DNA of 64,000 nt from positions 2,542,001 to 2,606,000 of the forward strand of contig CAVQEG010000001.1 in NCBI GenBank assembly GCA_963711465.1, read 5' to 3'. This DNA comes from CAVQEG01 sp963711465 (GTDB taxonomy: Bacteria; Bacteroidota; Ignavibacteria; OLB7). Position 1 is the stretch's first letter; every line of letters starts with the position of its first letter. The notes beneath the pieces are model-generated. The model was not told the DNA's origin. It made no database searches and saw only the letters and a list, made by a program, of their open reading frames with translations. The position numbers and the translations under genes were made by a program. Shown in pieces: positions 45,670-55,310 of the stretch.

Positions 45670-46905
45670 TCAGTCGTGTTCGGCGGTGTCCTCGTCGGAG
45701 GTCCGGGCAGCCATTGAGAGGAACAGCTCGACGACGTCATCGGCGGGCGGCTCACCGTTGCGGGCCTCGACGAATCGACGGAACTGCTGCTCCAGCGGCA
45801 GCTCGTCGAAGCTCGGCCCCTCGGCCGCTGTCTGCTCGGAACGGTAGTCGGGCATGCAGAGGAGGATGTTCGGATGCTGCGACCGCACCCTGGCCATGTA
45901 GTCGGGTTCCAACGCATGATCGAGCCGGACGGTAATCGACAGCCAGGTCATCGGATCGCATTCCGCCAGTCGCCGTTCCAGTTCCGCCGTACCGTCGACG
46001 TTCTTCCACCGTTCGAGCGGACGACCTGCGGGCAGATCGACGCGACGGTGGGAGACGTGGGCGCGATCGTTCTCGACGATCACTACGGATTTGCGCTGAC
46101 CGGCTTCGCTGAAGCTGTACTGCAGCAGCGATCCGCTGTAGACGACGGGGACGTCGTCGCGTCCTTCCATCTGCTGCGGGCGGTGGAGGTGACCGAGCGC
46201 GACGTAGTGGGCGTCCTCACCGAGCACATCGGGAGGAACGGCATAGGCGCCGCCGGCCTGGATCTGCCGTTCGGAATCGGATTCTGCGCCGCCGGCGACG
46301 AACAGGTGACTGGTGATGATTTTCAGCGCGTCGTCTTCGAAGAGGCGCGCGCGATCCTCGAGGAAGGAGGCGACACGACCCGCGTATGCGTGTGCCATCT
46401 CGGCCTCGTCGTCGATGTCATCGGTGAGCACTTCGCGGAGCCGGGACTCAGACGGGTATGGCAACGCGACGATCGAGAGGTGCTCACCGGATGCGGAACG
46501 AATTCGGAGAAACGAGCGATCGGCGGCGACGCAGGCACAGCGACCGCTGCCGCCGTCCCAGAGGACCGGCACGTCGTGCGGAAGGCCGACGACCGAGATG
46601 CCGAGCACGCGGGCGTACGGCGTAGGCGCCAGGAGGCGATCGGGAGAATCGTGGTTTCCGGCGATCACGACCACGGCGCGGCGTCCGCCGTCGGAGAGTC
46701 GCGCGAGGGTTTCGTAGCAGAGCGCTTCGGATTCGGCCGGCGGGTTGTAGGAATCGAACAGATCGCCTGCGATGACGACCGCGTCGATGCGTTCGTCGTC
46801 GCACAGACGACACAGCGCATCGAGCACGTCGCGCTGCTCGTCGTGCCGGGGCCGTCCTTCGAGTCGTCGTCCGAGATGCCAGTCGGCGGTGTGGAGGAGC
46901 TTCAT
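45670..46905 (-). CDS. sbcD: SbcD exonuclease subunit
   Basis: 411 residues. Calcineurin-type metallophosphoesterase motifs are in order: LLHTADWHLGRRLEG, VIAGDLFDSYNPP, VVIAGNHDSPDRL, TSHLFVAGG and VALGHLHRPQ. The C-terminal ~120 residues form the SbcC-binding part. With SbcC it processes hairpins and palindromes in DNA, of note because this window holds a giant palindrome at 5.8-6.2 kb. Confidence 0.95.
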   Translation of the reverse strand: MKLLHTADWHLGRRLEGRPRHDEQRDVLDALCRLCDDERIDAVVIAGDLFDSYNPPAESEALCYETLARLSDGGRRAVVVIAGNHDSPDRLLAPTPYARVLGISVVGLPHDVPVLWDGGSGRCACVAADRSFLRIRSASGEHLSIVALPYPSESRLREVLTDDIDDEAEMAHAYAGRVASFLEDRARLFEDDALKIITSHLFVAGGAESDSERQIQAGGAYAVPPDVLGEDAHYVALGHLHRPQQMEGRDDVPVVYSGSLLQYSFSEAGQRKSVVIVENDRAHVSHRRVDLPAGRPLERWKNVDGTAELERRLAECDPMTWLSITVRLDHALEPDYMARVRSQHPNILLCMPDYRSEQTAAEGPSFDELPLEQQFRRFVEARNGEPPADDVVELFLSMAARTSDEDTAEHD

Positions 46906-46960
46906 CGTACCGGGGCCGCTGCGGGAGGAAAACCCTCAAGATACGGCGGCCGGCAACGAC

Positions 46961-46993
46961 CGAGGGCACGACGTTTCGCGCGTCGTGCCCTCG
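46961..46993. terminator. Hairpin between the beta-barrel gene and sbcD
   Basis: CGAGGGCACGACG-TTTCGCG-CGTCGTGCCCTCG, a 13-bp perfect stem 73 bp after the barrel gene stop. No T-run follows on the minus strand, so termination is likely but not sure. Confidence 0.55.
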
Positions 46994-47066
46994 CTCAGAT
47001 CATTCGTCGAATCAGCATGCCCGGGTCGGATTGGATGTTCGCGACCGATCAGCAGCCCTCCGGCAA

Positions 47067-47744
47067 TCAGAACACGTAGTACAGCCCGCCGAGGATCCGC
47101 ACGTTGCGGACGTGCCAGCTCGAAGCGTCGAGCACCGGATCTCCGGCGGCATCGTTGACGCCGAACATGTAGCGGATCTCGCTGCTGAAGAACAGGTCCT
47201 TCGTGAATCCGTACGCAGCACCGCCTCCGACATCCAGCGACAGATCCACCGGATTGAAGATCTCCTCCTGCGTCGGCAGTCCGCTGGAAGCCGACGGCGG
47301 TGGAGCTCCGGAACCACCGTCGTTCTGCACCTCACTCTTCTCCTCGACAGCGCGCATCAGCGTGCCGATCGTGGTTCCGCCGAAGACGAAGCCACGGAGC
47401 TTGGTACCGCCGAAGGTCAGTCGCATGTCGACGGGGAACTGCATGTAGTTGAGTGAGTAGACGTTGGACGGACCGGAGCCCGACTGTACGCCGGGCAGCG
47501 TGACGGTCGCCGTACGGTGCGTGTACTGCACCTCGGCGCGAAGACTGAACGGCGCCGAGAGCGTCAGCTCGGCGAAACCGCCGAAGACGGCGTCCTCGGC
47601 GAACGTCGTGGCGACATCCTGACCGGTCTGGTCGCGTGGCAGATCGAGTCCGGCAGTGAGTCCGATGTCGAGCTGTGCATGGGCGGGGGTGAATACGAGC
47701 ACGGCAACGAGGATCAGCAGTAGCGTCGTGTGAACCGATTTCAT
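47067..47744 (-). CDS. Outer-membrane beta-barrel protein
   Basis: 225 residues from ATG 47744, with signal peptide MKSVHTTLLLILVAVLVFTPAHAQ. Alternating strands (LDIGLTAGLDLPRD, FGGFAELTLSAPFSLRAEVQYTHRTATV, LNYMQFPVDMRLTFG) and a terminal aromatic strand (NVRILGGLYYVF) fit a PorT-like or general eight-strand barrel. A loop (~150-170) is rich in Gly, Ser and Pro. Function unknown. Confidence 0.82.
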   Translation of the reverse strand: MKSVHTTLLLILVAVLVFTPAHAQLDIGLTAGLDLPRDQTGQDVATTFAEDAVFGGFAELTLSAPFSLRAEVQYTHRTATVTLPGVQSGSGPSNVYSLNYMQFPVDMRLTFGGTKLRGFVFGGTTIGTLMRAVEEKSEVQNDGGSGAPPPSASSGLPTQEEIFNPVDLSLDVGGGAAYGFTKDLFFSSEIRYMFGVNDAAGDPVLDASSWHVRNVRILGGLYYVF

Positions 47745-48154
47745 CACGTGCGTTCTCCGTATTTGACATGAGGCTCGAACGCGTCGTGCAACCCTCGCGC
47801 CAGCAGTGGCGGCGACACGGGCGAACGACGGACGCAAGGGCTTGCGCATGCCTTCGAACCGGAAGGTGGAAGTGGTCGCAGTGAGATGGTGTCTGAGCTG
47901 GATGACGCCTGGTATCGTCGATCGCGCTGACGGGACGACCGTGCCTGGACCGGCAACGGGCTGGACCTCTCGACCCTGGACCGGCGACAAAGTTGTTGAT
48001 GTTCAGGGGGAATTGCAAAGGGCGTAACTTTCAGTTTGCCCCGGGCGTAACCGACGCTTCATGCCAACAACGCCCGCCCCGCCCCGTCTGTCCATACTTC
48101 CGGCACTGCGCGTTTGACGCATCCCTACCAATTCATTCAGATTCCCCGCAGATC
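47745..48154. other. Divergent intergenic region
   Basis: 410 bp between the barrel gene and the M16 peptidase gene, which point away from each other. Both promoters must lie here. CTGGACCGGC-type words recur near 47944-47987. No gene, RNA or clear promoter is seen. Confidence 0.5.
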
Positions 48155-51064
48155 ATGATTTCGAGACGACTGCTTCCGTTCTTCGCGCTGCTGGTGGTCG
48201 CGCACCTGGCCATGGCGCAGACGGCAAAGACGTACAAGTACGTCACCGTGCCGAACGACCCGCTCAACTGCCGCATCTATACGCTCGACAACGGCCTGAC
48301 GGTCATGCTGTCGGTCAACCACTCCGAGCCGCGCATCCAGACGCTGATCGCCACACGCGGTGGCAGCGACAACGATCCCGCCAATCACACCGGTCTGGCC
48401 CACTACCTCGAGCACCTGCTCTTCAAGGGCACCGACCGCTACGGCACCCTCAACTGGCAGAAGGAGAAGCCGTACCTCGATGAGATCGAGGCGCTCTACA
48501 ACCAGTACAATTCGACGAAGGACGAACAGAAGCGCGCCGCGATCTACCACCGGATCGATTCGGTCTCGGGCATTGCCGCCAAGTATGCCATCGCCAACGA
48601 GTACGACAAGATGGTCGGCGCCATCGGCGCCACCGGCACCAATGCCTTCACCTCCTTCGAAGAGACCGTCTTCAGAAACGATATCCCGGAGAATCAGCTC
48701 CAGAAGTGGATGGAAATCGAGGCCGAGCGCTTTCGCCACCCCGTGCTGCGACTGTTCCATACCGAACTCGAAGCGGTCTACGAGGAGAAGAACCGGTCGC
48801 TGGACAATGACGGCTGGCAGGCCCGCGAGACGATGCTCGACGCACTCTTCCAGCACCACAACTACGGGCAGCAGACCACCATCGGCACGATCGAGCATCT
48901 GAAGAATCCGTCGCTGACCGAGATCCAGAAGTTCTACAACACGTACTACGTGCCGAACAACATGGCGATCATCCTGGCCGGCGACTTCGATCCCGATCAG
49001 GCCATCCGCATGATCGACCAGCACTTCGGCTACATGAAGCCCAAGCCGGTGCCGCCGTACACCTACCAGCCGGAAGACCCGATCACCAAGCCGATCGTGC
49101 GTGAGGTCTACGGACCGAATGCCGAGAACGTGGCGATCGCCTACCGATTCGACGGCGCCGGTTCCCACGAGGCCGATCTGATGAACGTGTTCGACCTCCT
49201 GCTCGCCTACAAAGGCGCGGGGCTCATCGATCTGAACCTCAATCAGAAGCAGAAGGTCAATGCCGCCTACAGTTCGCAGCAGATCATGAAGGACTACTCC
49301 ATGGAAGTGCTCGGTGGCCAGCCGCTCGAGGGGCAGACGCTCGAGCAGGTGCGCGACCTCCTGCTCGGTCAGATCGACCTGATCAAGCAGGGAAAATTCG
49401 ACGAGGAGCAGCTCCGCGGTATCATCCGCAACCTCAAGATCGATGAGATCCGCAACAACGAATCCAACGTCGGTCGCGCCTTCTCGATGCTCGACGGGTT
49501 CGTCAATCACCTCGACTGGAAGCAGGAGGTCGATCAGATCGATCGCCTCAGCCACATCACCAAGCAGGAGATCGTCGACTTCGCCAACAAGCACTTCAAC
49601 GACAACTACGTGATCGTCTACAAGCGCACCGGAGAGCTGAAGACCGAGAAGGTGGAGAAGCCGCCGATCACGCCCGTGCAGGTCAATCGCGACACCACCT
49701 CGGCATTCGTCCGCCATATCCTCGACGAGAAGGCCCCGCCGGTCAAGCCGATGTTCCTCGACTTCAAGCAGGACATCACGCAGATGCCGATTCGCTCGGA
49801 CCTGCCGCTGTTCTACCTGAAGAACGACGAGAACGATCTCTTCACGCTCTACTACGTGTTCGACATGGGCACGCGCAACGACGAGAAGCTGGCGATGGCG
49901 GTCGACTACCTGAAGTACCTCGGTACCGACAAGTACACGGCCGAGCAACTGACGAAGAAATTCTTCAACCTCGGTGCGAGCTTCAACGTGTCGACCGGCG
50001 CCAACCGCGTCTACGTGTCACTGACCGGTCTGCAGGAGAGCTTCGAGCCGGCGCTGAAGCTCTTCGAGGAGGTACTGGCCAACGTGCAGCCGGACAAGGA
50101 GGCGCTCGACGGTCTGGTGGCGCAGACACTGAAGGACCGTGCTGACGCGAAGAAGCAGAAGCGGACGATCCTCTTCTCAGCACTTCGCAACTACGCGATG
50201 TACGGCGCGAAGAATCCGTTCACCGATCGACTCAGCGAGGAGCAGCTCAAGGCGATCACACCGCAGGAGCTTGTCGATCGCCTGCACTCGCTGACCGGCT
50301 ACAAGCACCGCGTCTTCTACTACGGCCCGGCCGATGCGAAGCAGGTGGTCGCCACCGTCTCGAAGGATCACAAGGTGCCCGCGACGCTGCGCGACTACCC
50401 GGCAGAGCGGACGTACGAGCGGCTGGCGATGGACAGCAACGTGGTCTACTTCGTCGACTTCCCGATGGTGCAGGCCGAGATCCTCTGGCTGAGCAAGGGG
50501 GAGAAATTCGACCCGAAGGAGGTGCCCGAGGCACAGATGTTCAATCAGTACTTCGGCGGCGACATGTCCTCGGTGGTCTTCCAGGAGATTCGCGAGTCGA
50601 AGGCGCTCGCCTATGCCACCTTCGCCGCGTACTCCACGCCAGGCCGCAAGGACGACCCGTTCTACCTCTTCGGCTACGTCGGCACCCAGGCCGACAAGCT
50701 GCCGGAGGCAATTCCGGCCATGAACGAACTGTTCAGGAAGATCCCGCTGTCGGAGCAGGCATTTGAAACCGCCCGAGCCGCGATTCGCAATCAGATCGCC
50801 ACCGAGCGGATCACGCGAACGGGCGTGCTCTTCAGCTACCTCTCGGCAGAGGATCTCGGCGTCGATCACGACCTGCGCAGGGACGTCTACAACAGCGTCG
50901 AACACTACACGCTCGCCGACGTGCAGAAGTTCTTCCAGAGTCATATCACCGGCCATCACTTTGCCTACGCCGTCATCGGCGCGCGCGACAAGGTGGATAT
51001 GGACGCGCTGCGCAAGCAGGGCCGCGTCGTGGAGTTGTCCCTGAAGGACATCTTCGGATACTGA
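48155..51064 (+). CDS. M16 (insulinase/pitrilysin) family zinc peptidase, two-domain, exported
   Basis: 969 residues from ATG 48155 with signal peptide MISRRLLPFFALLVVAHLAMAQ; upstream open frame ignored. The N-terminal half is the active M16 domain with inverted zinc motif HYLEH (~84-88) and the distal Glu in ELEAVYEEKNRSLD. The second half (~530-960) is the inactive M16_C pair. It probably degrades peptides in the periplasm. It is followed by a strong terminator. Confidence 0.93.
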   Translation: MISRRLLPFFALLVVAHLAMAQTAKTYKYVTVPNDPLNCRIYTLDNGLTVMLSVNHSEPRIQTLIATRGGSDNDPANHTGLAHYLEHLLFKGTDRYGTLNWQKEKPYLDEIEALYNQYNSTKDEQKRAAIYHRIDSVSGIAAKYAIANEYDKMVGAIGATGTNAFTSFEETVFRNDIPENQLQKWMEIEAERFRHPVLRLFHTELEAVYEEKNRSLDNDGWQARETMLDALFQHHNYGQQTTIGTIEHLKNPSLTEIQKFYNTYYVPNNMAIILAGDFDPDQAIRMIDQHFGYMKPKPVPPYTYQPEDPITKPIVREVYGPNAENVAIAYRFDGAGSHEADLMNVFDLLLAYKGAGLIDLNLNQKQKVNAAYSSQQIMKDYSMEVLGGQPLEGQTLEQVRDLLLGQIDLIKQGKFDEEQLRGIIRNLKIDEIRNNESNVGRAFSMLDGFVNHLDWKQEVDQIDRLSHITKQEIVDFANKHFNDNYVIVYKRTGELKTEKVEKPPITPVQVNRDTTSAFVRHILDEKAPPVKPMFLDFKQDITQMPIRSDLPLFYLKNDENDLFTLYYVFDMGTRNDEKLAMAVDYLKYLGTDKYTAEQLTKKFFNLGASFNVSTGANRVYVSLTGLQESFEPALKLFEEVLANVQPDKEALDGLVAQTLKDRADAKKQKRTILFSALRNYAMYGAKNPFTDRLSEEQLKAITPQELVDRLHSLTGYKHRVFYYGPADAKQVVATVSKDHKVPATLRDYPAERTYERLAMDSNVVYFVDFPMVQAEILWLSKGEKFDPKEVPEAQMFNQYFGGDMSSVVFQEIRESKALAYATFAAYSTPGRKDDPFYLFGYVGTQADKLPEAIPAMNELFRKIPLSEQAFETARAAIRNQIATERITRTGVLFSYLSAEDLGVDHDLRRDVYNSVEHYTLADVQKFFQSHITGHHFAYAVIGARDKVDMDALRKQGRVVELSLKDIFGY

Positions 51065-51087
51065 TCGCGGCGGTTCGTCCCGCAATC

Positions 51088-51124
51088 GAAACGGCCCGCA
51101 CTCGGCGAGAGTGCGGGCCGTTTT
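51088..51124. terminator. Bidirectional rho-independent terminator
   Basis: GAAACGGCCCGCACTC / GAGTGCGGGCCGTTTTC with loop GGCGA: a ~16-bp stem with an A-run on one side and a T-run on the other, between convergent genes ending at 51064 and 51143. Confidence 0.9.
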
Positions 51125-51142
51125 CTTTGGCTGAATTCTCTC

Positions 51143-51751
51143 CTATTCCTGCACTTCATCGAGCAGTCCGAAGGAATCGAAGAACCGCTGCATCGGCTCC
51201 GCATCGATATCCTCCTGATTCTCGCTCGCGTACATGATCTGGTAGAAGTAGGGACGCACCATCAACATGTCGATCCGTCCGTGGATCGGCCGCCCGTTCG
51301 GTCCGGTTCCCGTGAAATGAATCGCCTTCCCGACGTGGCCGTTCACCTCGATTGTATCCTCGCGGTCGATCGTCGCATGCAGATTGGCAAGCGCCCCGTC
51401 CCGCGCACGATCGAGGATCGACGCTCCCGAACCGTCCTCGAACGCGGCCTCGGGAAACATGCTGTAGGCGATCATCGAAACGGTCGACTCGGTGGCCGTC
51501 ATCGCCGTGTGCATCTCGACCGGACCGATCTCGGTGTCGACCGTCTCGGAGTTCTCCGTTGGCGACCCGCTGCTGTCGGGGAACGTGATGCGGAAGTGGC
51601 CGTCGTCCGACCGGTAGAATCCTCCCCGCTCAACCGCGACGCCCCTGGTGCTGTCGGCACCGGCGCCGTCCTGCGCGGAGATCACGCCCGGCAGCCACAT
51701 CACGGCGATCGCGCACATCCACGGCGCCCGCCATACCCACTCCACTTTCAT
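51143..51751 (-). CDS. Exported single-domain protein of a local paralogous family (PsbP-like fold?)
   Basis: 202 residues; signal peptide WAPWMCAIAVMWLPGVISAQ-like N-terminus. One ~155-residue domain: FYRSDDGHFRITFPDSSG, STVSMIAYSMFP, HVGKAIHFTGTGPNGRPIHGRIDMLMVRPYFYQIMYAS and MQRFFDSFGLL. The same blocks occur in the two genes upstream. The fold may be PsbP/Mog1-like, judging by strand pattern only. The ATG overlaps the stop of the previous gene (ATGA). Function unknown. Confidence 0.8.
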   Translation of the reverse strand: MKVEWVWRAPWMCAIAVMWLPGVISAQDGAGADSTRGVAVERGGFYRSDDGHFRITFPDSSGSPTENSETVDTEIGPVEMHTAMTATESTVSMIAYSMFPEAAFEDGSGASILDRARDGALANLHATIDREDTIEVNGHVGKAIHFTGTGPNGRPIHGRIDMLMVRPYFYQIMYASENQEDIDAEPMQRFFDSFGLLDEVQE

Positions 51752-52806
51752 TGCTCGTCCTCCGAACCGTTGATGGTGAACGAATCGAAGTAGCGGCGGG
51801 CTTCGACGCCGTCGAGCTGCTTCTTCGAGTCGCTGGCAAGCAGTATCTGGTAGACGCGCGGACGCGCCACGACGATCAGCGCCCTCCCGTAGGCGGGAGT
51901 GTCGTCGGGTCCGTCGGCGGCGAACTCCACTTGATGCGCGGGGAACCCGTCGACGGTCCGATCGGATTCCGCCACCAGGCGTCCGTTCACCGGAAGCATC
52001 GTCGCCATGAGCGTATCGCGCAGCGCCACCAGCGCAGCCGCGTCTCCATTGCGGAACATCGCATCAGGATACGTGCCGAAGCTCATCAACGCGACGCTGC
52101 GCTCGTCGGCGGCGACCAGCGTCGATACCTCGACGTCGCCCACCGGCGTGTGCGCCGTCTCCACCGCCCGCTCCGGTTCCAGTCCCGAGGGAAACTGAAT
52201 TGAGAACTTCCCCTCGTTCGAGACGAACAGTTCTTCGGGTCTCGGCGGGAGTATCGTAAACGACCGGAAATAGTGCTCGACCTCGCTGCTGGAGAGCTCC
52301 GCTTCGGTGGGCGCGATGTAGATCACCTGATAGAAGCCCGGATCGTGCATCAGCATGTCGGCGCGACCATACCCGGTGGTGCCGCCGTCGCCCTCGGCGG
52401 TGAAGTAGACCGTCCGGCCGGTGCGTCCCCCGCTGAGCGGTTCCTCACGCTGGAGTCTGCCGTTGAAGAACCGCACCATGTCGTCGCGCGACTGCGCCAG
52501 CAGCTGCTGCGCCGCAGCGGTCTCGAATCGCGCGTGCGGGTAGGTGTCGTAGAAGACGGTGGCTAGATTTCCTGACTTCTTCGCCATCACCACACGTCCG
52601 CCCTCCTCGACGCCGCCCTCGGATTCATCGATCTCCGTCGGTTCGGAGAAACCCGGAGGGAACGCGACGCTGAAGCCCCCGGCTGATGACGTGTACACGC
52701 GCGAAGCGGTGGTGTCCGATGCGTCCTGTGCCGTAGCGCCGGCCGTCACGGCAAGCAGCGCCAGAGCAGCGGCGCACGTGGCGCGAATGAGTGGCTGAGC
52801 GGTCAT
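51748..52806 (-). CDS. Exported protein with two copies of the same local domain
   Basis: 352 residues; signal peptide ending TAGATAQ. Copy 1 (~35-185): VYTSSAGGFSVAFPPGF, GRTVYFTAEGDGGTTGYGRADMLMHDPGFYQVIYIAP and VEHYFRSFTIL. Copy 2 (~190-345): FVSNEGKFSIQFPSGLEP, FPAHQVEFAADGPDDTPAYGRALIVVARPRVYQILLAS and ARRYFDSFTING. It lies 62 bp after the lipoprotein-like gene and overlaps the next one, so all three are one operon. Confidence 0.8.
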   Translation of the reverse strand: MTAQPLIRATCAAALALLAVTAGATAQDASDTTASRVYTSSAGGFSVAFPPGFSEPTEIDESEGGVEEGGRVVMAKKSGNLATVFYDTYPHARFETAAAQQLLAQSRDDMVRFFNGRLQREEPLSGGRTGRTVYFTAEGDGGTTGYGRADMLMHDPGFYQVIYIAPTEAELSSSEVEHYFRSFTILPPRPEELFVSNEGKFSIQFPSGLEPERAVETAHTPVGDVEVSTLVAADERSVALMSFGTYPDAMFRNGDAAALVALRDTLMATMLPVNGRLVAESDRTVDGFPAHQVEFAADGPDDTPAYGRALIVVARPRVYQILLASDSKKQLDGVEARRYFDSFTINGSEDEQ

Positions 52807-52868
52807 GCGGTGTTTGATGCTGGGTTGTCGGTTTCCGGAACGCAGCGGTGGCCCGCCGGACCGGTCCG

Positions 52869-53516
52869 CTACTCGGTGCTCTTCGATGCGCTCGTATCGG
52901 CCGACGCCCCGAGCGTGAACGAGGTGAAGAATCGCTGCATGTCGGCACTGTCGAGATGCGTGCTGTCGTCGGCGGCGTAGAGGATCTGGTAGAAATACGG
53001 ATGCACCAGATACATGTCGACGCGACCGTAGGCCGACTGATTGGTCGGCGTCTTTCCCATGAACCAGACCGTTCTGCCCGGATGGCCGTCGAGGGTGATA
53101 TCCTCCTGCGCCGTGGCAGTGCCGCTCATGTTCTTCAAGGCTCCTTCCTGCGCTTTGTCCAGCACGCTTTTGGCGACCTCGGGCTGGAACGCCTCGTCGG
53201 GATACTGCGCATAGGCGACGAGTGCGACGGCCTTCTCGCTGCGCCCCATCGCCATGTGCATGTCGATCCGGCCGATGTCGGTGGGAACGGTCTGCGTCTG
53301 CTCATCGATGTCGCTCATTCCTCGGGGAAATTCGACCGAGTAGGTTCCCTTCGGCGACTTGTAGACCGTCGGCTCGGCCGAAGCGGTGCCACCCCCGCCC
53401 GTCGTGCTGTCGCCGAGCGTGTCGATGCGCCCCGCCTCACCGTTGTTGCCTTGACAGGCGGCACATATCGCGGTCACTACGATCAGCAGAACGGGACGTG
53501 AACGGCGAAGCATCAT
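52869..53516 (-). CDS. Probable lipoprotein with one copy of the same local domain
   Basis: 215 residues from ATG 53516, with GGAG about 10 nt upstream. The signal ends AICAACQG, a weak lipobox with Cys at -3. After a Gly-rich linker the domain follows: VYKSPKGTYSVEFPRGM, AVALVAYAQYPDEAF, HPGRTVWFMGKTPTNQSAYGRVDMYLVHPYFYQILYAA and MQRFFTSFTLG. First gene of the three-gene set; divergent from the GH18 gene. Confidence 0.8.
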   Translation of the reverse strand: MMLRRSRPVLLIVVTAICAACQGNNGEAGRIDTLGDSTTGGGGTASAEPTVYKSPKGTYSVEFPRGMSDIDEQTQTVPTDIGRIDMHMAMGRSEKAVALVAYAQYPDEAFQPEVAKSVLDKAQEGALKNMSGTATAQEDITLDGHPGRTVWFMGKTPTNQSAYGRVDMYLVHPYFYQILYAADDSTHLDSADMQRFFTSFTLGASADTSASKSTE

Positions 53517-53708
53517 CGTGGAAGTCTCCGGGAAAATTGAAACGGGCCGATACCGAACCTCCCCTGCCACGACCGGCGTGCGACGCGGCGGCGGGTCAAT
53601 TCGATACGGCCGAAAAACGATCGCATAACTTACGACAAGGACGACGATGGAGGACCGCAACCGCATGGTGTCGGCAGCCCCGCGTCCGGATCACAACCGA
53701 CATTTCGC

Positions 53709-55178
53709 ATGACGCCTTCGAGCCGCTTCCCGCGAACTCGCGCGGTCGCTTCCTTCGTACTGACGCCTCCCGTCGCTCTGCTGCTCACCATCGCCGCTGC
53801 ACACGCCCAGCAGCCGGCCGAGCGATGGAGCATTCATCGGGTGGAACGCGAACGTCACGCCACCGATACCATCGCATCGACGGCTCCGGCCGCTCTGTCC
53901 GCGCCCCTCTCACATGGCGAAGTTCGCCTGTCTCGCCGCGTCTTCGGCTACTACCCGAACTGGAATCCGACGGGTACGTGGGAGACGCTCGACTTCGACC
54001 TGCTGAGCGACATCGCGTGGTTCGGTTTCTCGGTCGACACGCTCACCGGCAGCGCTGCGTCCACCGGCGGATGGACCACCACACCGCTCATCGAGTACGC
54101 CCACGAACGGGGCGTCCGCGTCGTACTCGCGGTGACGAATTTCGGCTACGCTGAGAACGACGCCATCCTGCTCGATCCCGTTCGCCAGGACACGCTGATC
54201 GAGACACTCGTTCGAACGGTTCGCGCACGGGACGGCGACGGCGTGAACATCGACTTCGAGGCGGTCCGTGCTGCGCGACGCGATCAGTTGACGGCGTTCA
54301 TGCAGCATCTGGCGGTTCGGATGCACGCGTCGATTCCGAATTCGGAGGTATCGATCGCCGTTCCGGCCGTGGACTGGAACGACACGTTCGACAAGCCGGC
54401 GCTGGCTGCATCATGTGACTTCCTGATGCTGATGGCCTACGACTACCACTGGAGCACGGCGCCGACGGCCGGACCCGTCGCTCCGTTGCTGGGAGAGAGC
54501 TACAACGTCACGCGGTCGGTCGACACCTACCTGGCCGACGGCGTTCCGCCGGATCGACTGCTGCTCGGTGTTCCCTGGTACGGACTGCAGTGGCCGGTAG
54601 CGGACACGGTGCGGATGACGGCGACCACGGGAACGGCGACGGCGCTCACCTACCCGCCGGCCGAGGCATCCGCGCTCCAGTTCGGCAAGCACTTCGACCT
54701 TCCGACGCTGGTGCCCTGGTACACGTACCTGTCGCCCGTCGGCCCGCTGCAGACCTGGTACGACGACAGTCTGAGTCTCGCGCTCAAGTACGATCTGGTC
54801 AATCAGCGGGATCTCGCCGGCATCGGCATCTGGGCACTCGGCTACGATGGGGGTGCACCGGAGATCTGGGGCGGCATCGGGCAGGCATTCACGGTGCCGG
54901 TTCTGGTGAATTCGGAGGGTCGGGGGAATTCGGACGTCGTGGCGGTGTGGCCGAACCCATCAACGGGTGGCGTGCATTTCGAGATTCGACTTCACGACTC
55001 GGGCCCCGTCACGCTCCGCCTTGCCGACGCAGTGGGGAGAATGCTCGCGACACCGGTCGACGGAATTCTCACGGCAGGAGTGCATCGGATCTCGGTCGAC
55101 GCGCTCGCGCCCGGCGCGTATTTCTGGCGATTGGAGTCGCACGGGTCGGTCCGGACGGGCGTATTGGTGGTGGAGTAG
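53709..55178 (+). CDS. Glycoside hydrolase family 18 (chitinase-like) with T9SS sorting domain
   Basis: 489 residues; signal peptide ending AAAHAQ. The GH18 barrel (~75-385) shows VFGYYPNWNPTG, the catalytic DGDGVNIDFEAV (DxxDxDxE, Glu as acid/base) and FLMLMAYDYHW. The last ~80 residues (VWPNPSTGGVHFEIRL ... LRLADAVGRMLA ... LAPGAYFWRLES) are a T9SS type A sorting domain. It may act on chitin-like or peptidoglycan-type glycans at the cell surface; many such GH18 proteins are of the YaaH type. The exact substrate is unknown. Confidence 0.92.
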   Translation: MTPSSRFPRTRAVASFVLTPPVALLLTIAAAHAQQPAERWSIHRVERERHATDTIASTAPAALSAPLSHGEVRLSRRVFGYYPNWNPTGTWETLDFDLLSDIAWFGFSVDTLTGSAASTGGWTTTPLIEYAHERGVRVVLAVTNFGYAENDAILLDPVRQDTLIETLVRTVRARDGDGVNIDFEAVRAARRDQLTAFMQHLAVRMHASIPNSEVSIAVPAVDWNDTFDKPALAASCDFLMLMAYDYHWSTAPTAGPVAPLLGESYNVTRSVDTYLADGVPPDRLLLGVPWYGLQWPVADTVRMTATTGTATALTYPPAEASALQFGKHFDLPTLVPWYTYLSPVGPLQTWYDDSLSLALKYDLVNQRDLAGIGIWALGYDGGAPEIWGGIGQAFTVPVLVNSEGRGNSDVVAVWPNPSTGGVHFEIRLHDSGPVTLRLADAVGRMLATPVDGILTAGVHRISVDALAPGAYFWRLESHGSVRTGVLVVE

Positions 55179-55310
55179 CCATGCAGCGGACGCACATGCG
55201 CTCCGCCGCCGGGAGCTGCCGCGGAGCGCATGTGCAGCGAGTCGTTTATATGAGCGAGTGTGGAGAACGCTCCGCTGGCGATCCAAACGTGCCAGGACCG
55301 GTACTGGGAA

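Noticed and set aside
48137..49948. 603-codon frame on the - strand
   Set aside because: Antisense to the M16 peptidase, with Val/Leu/Glu-rich low-information sequence.
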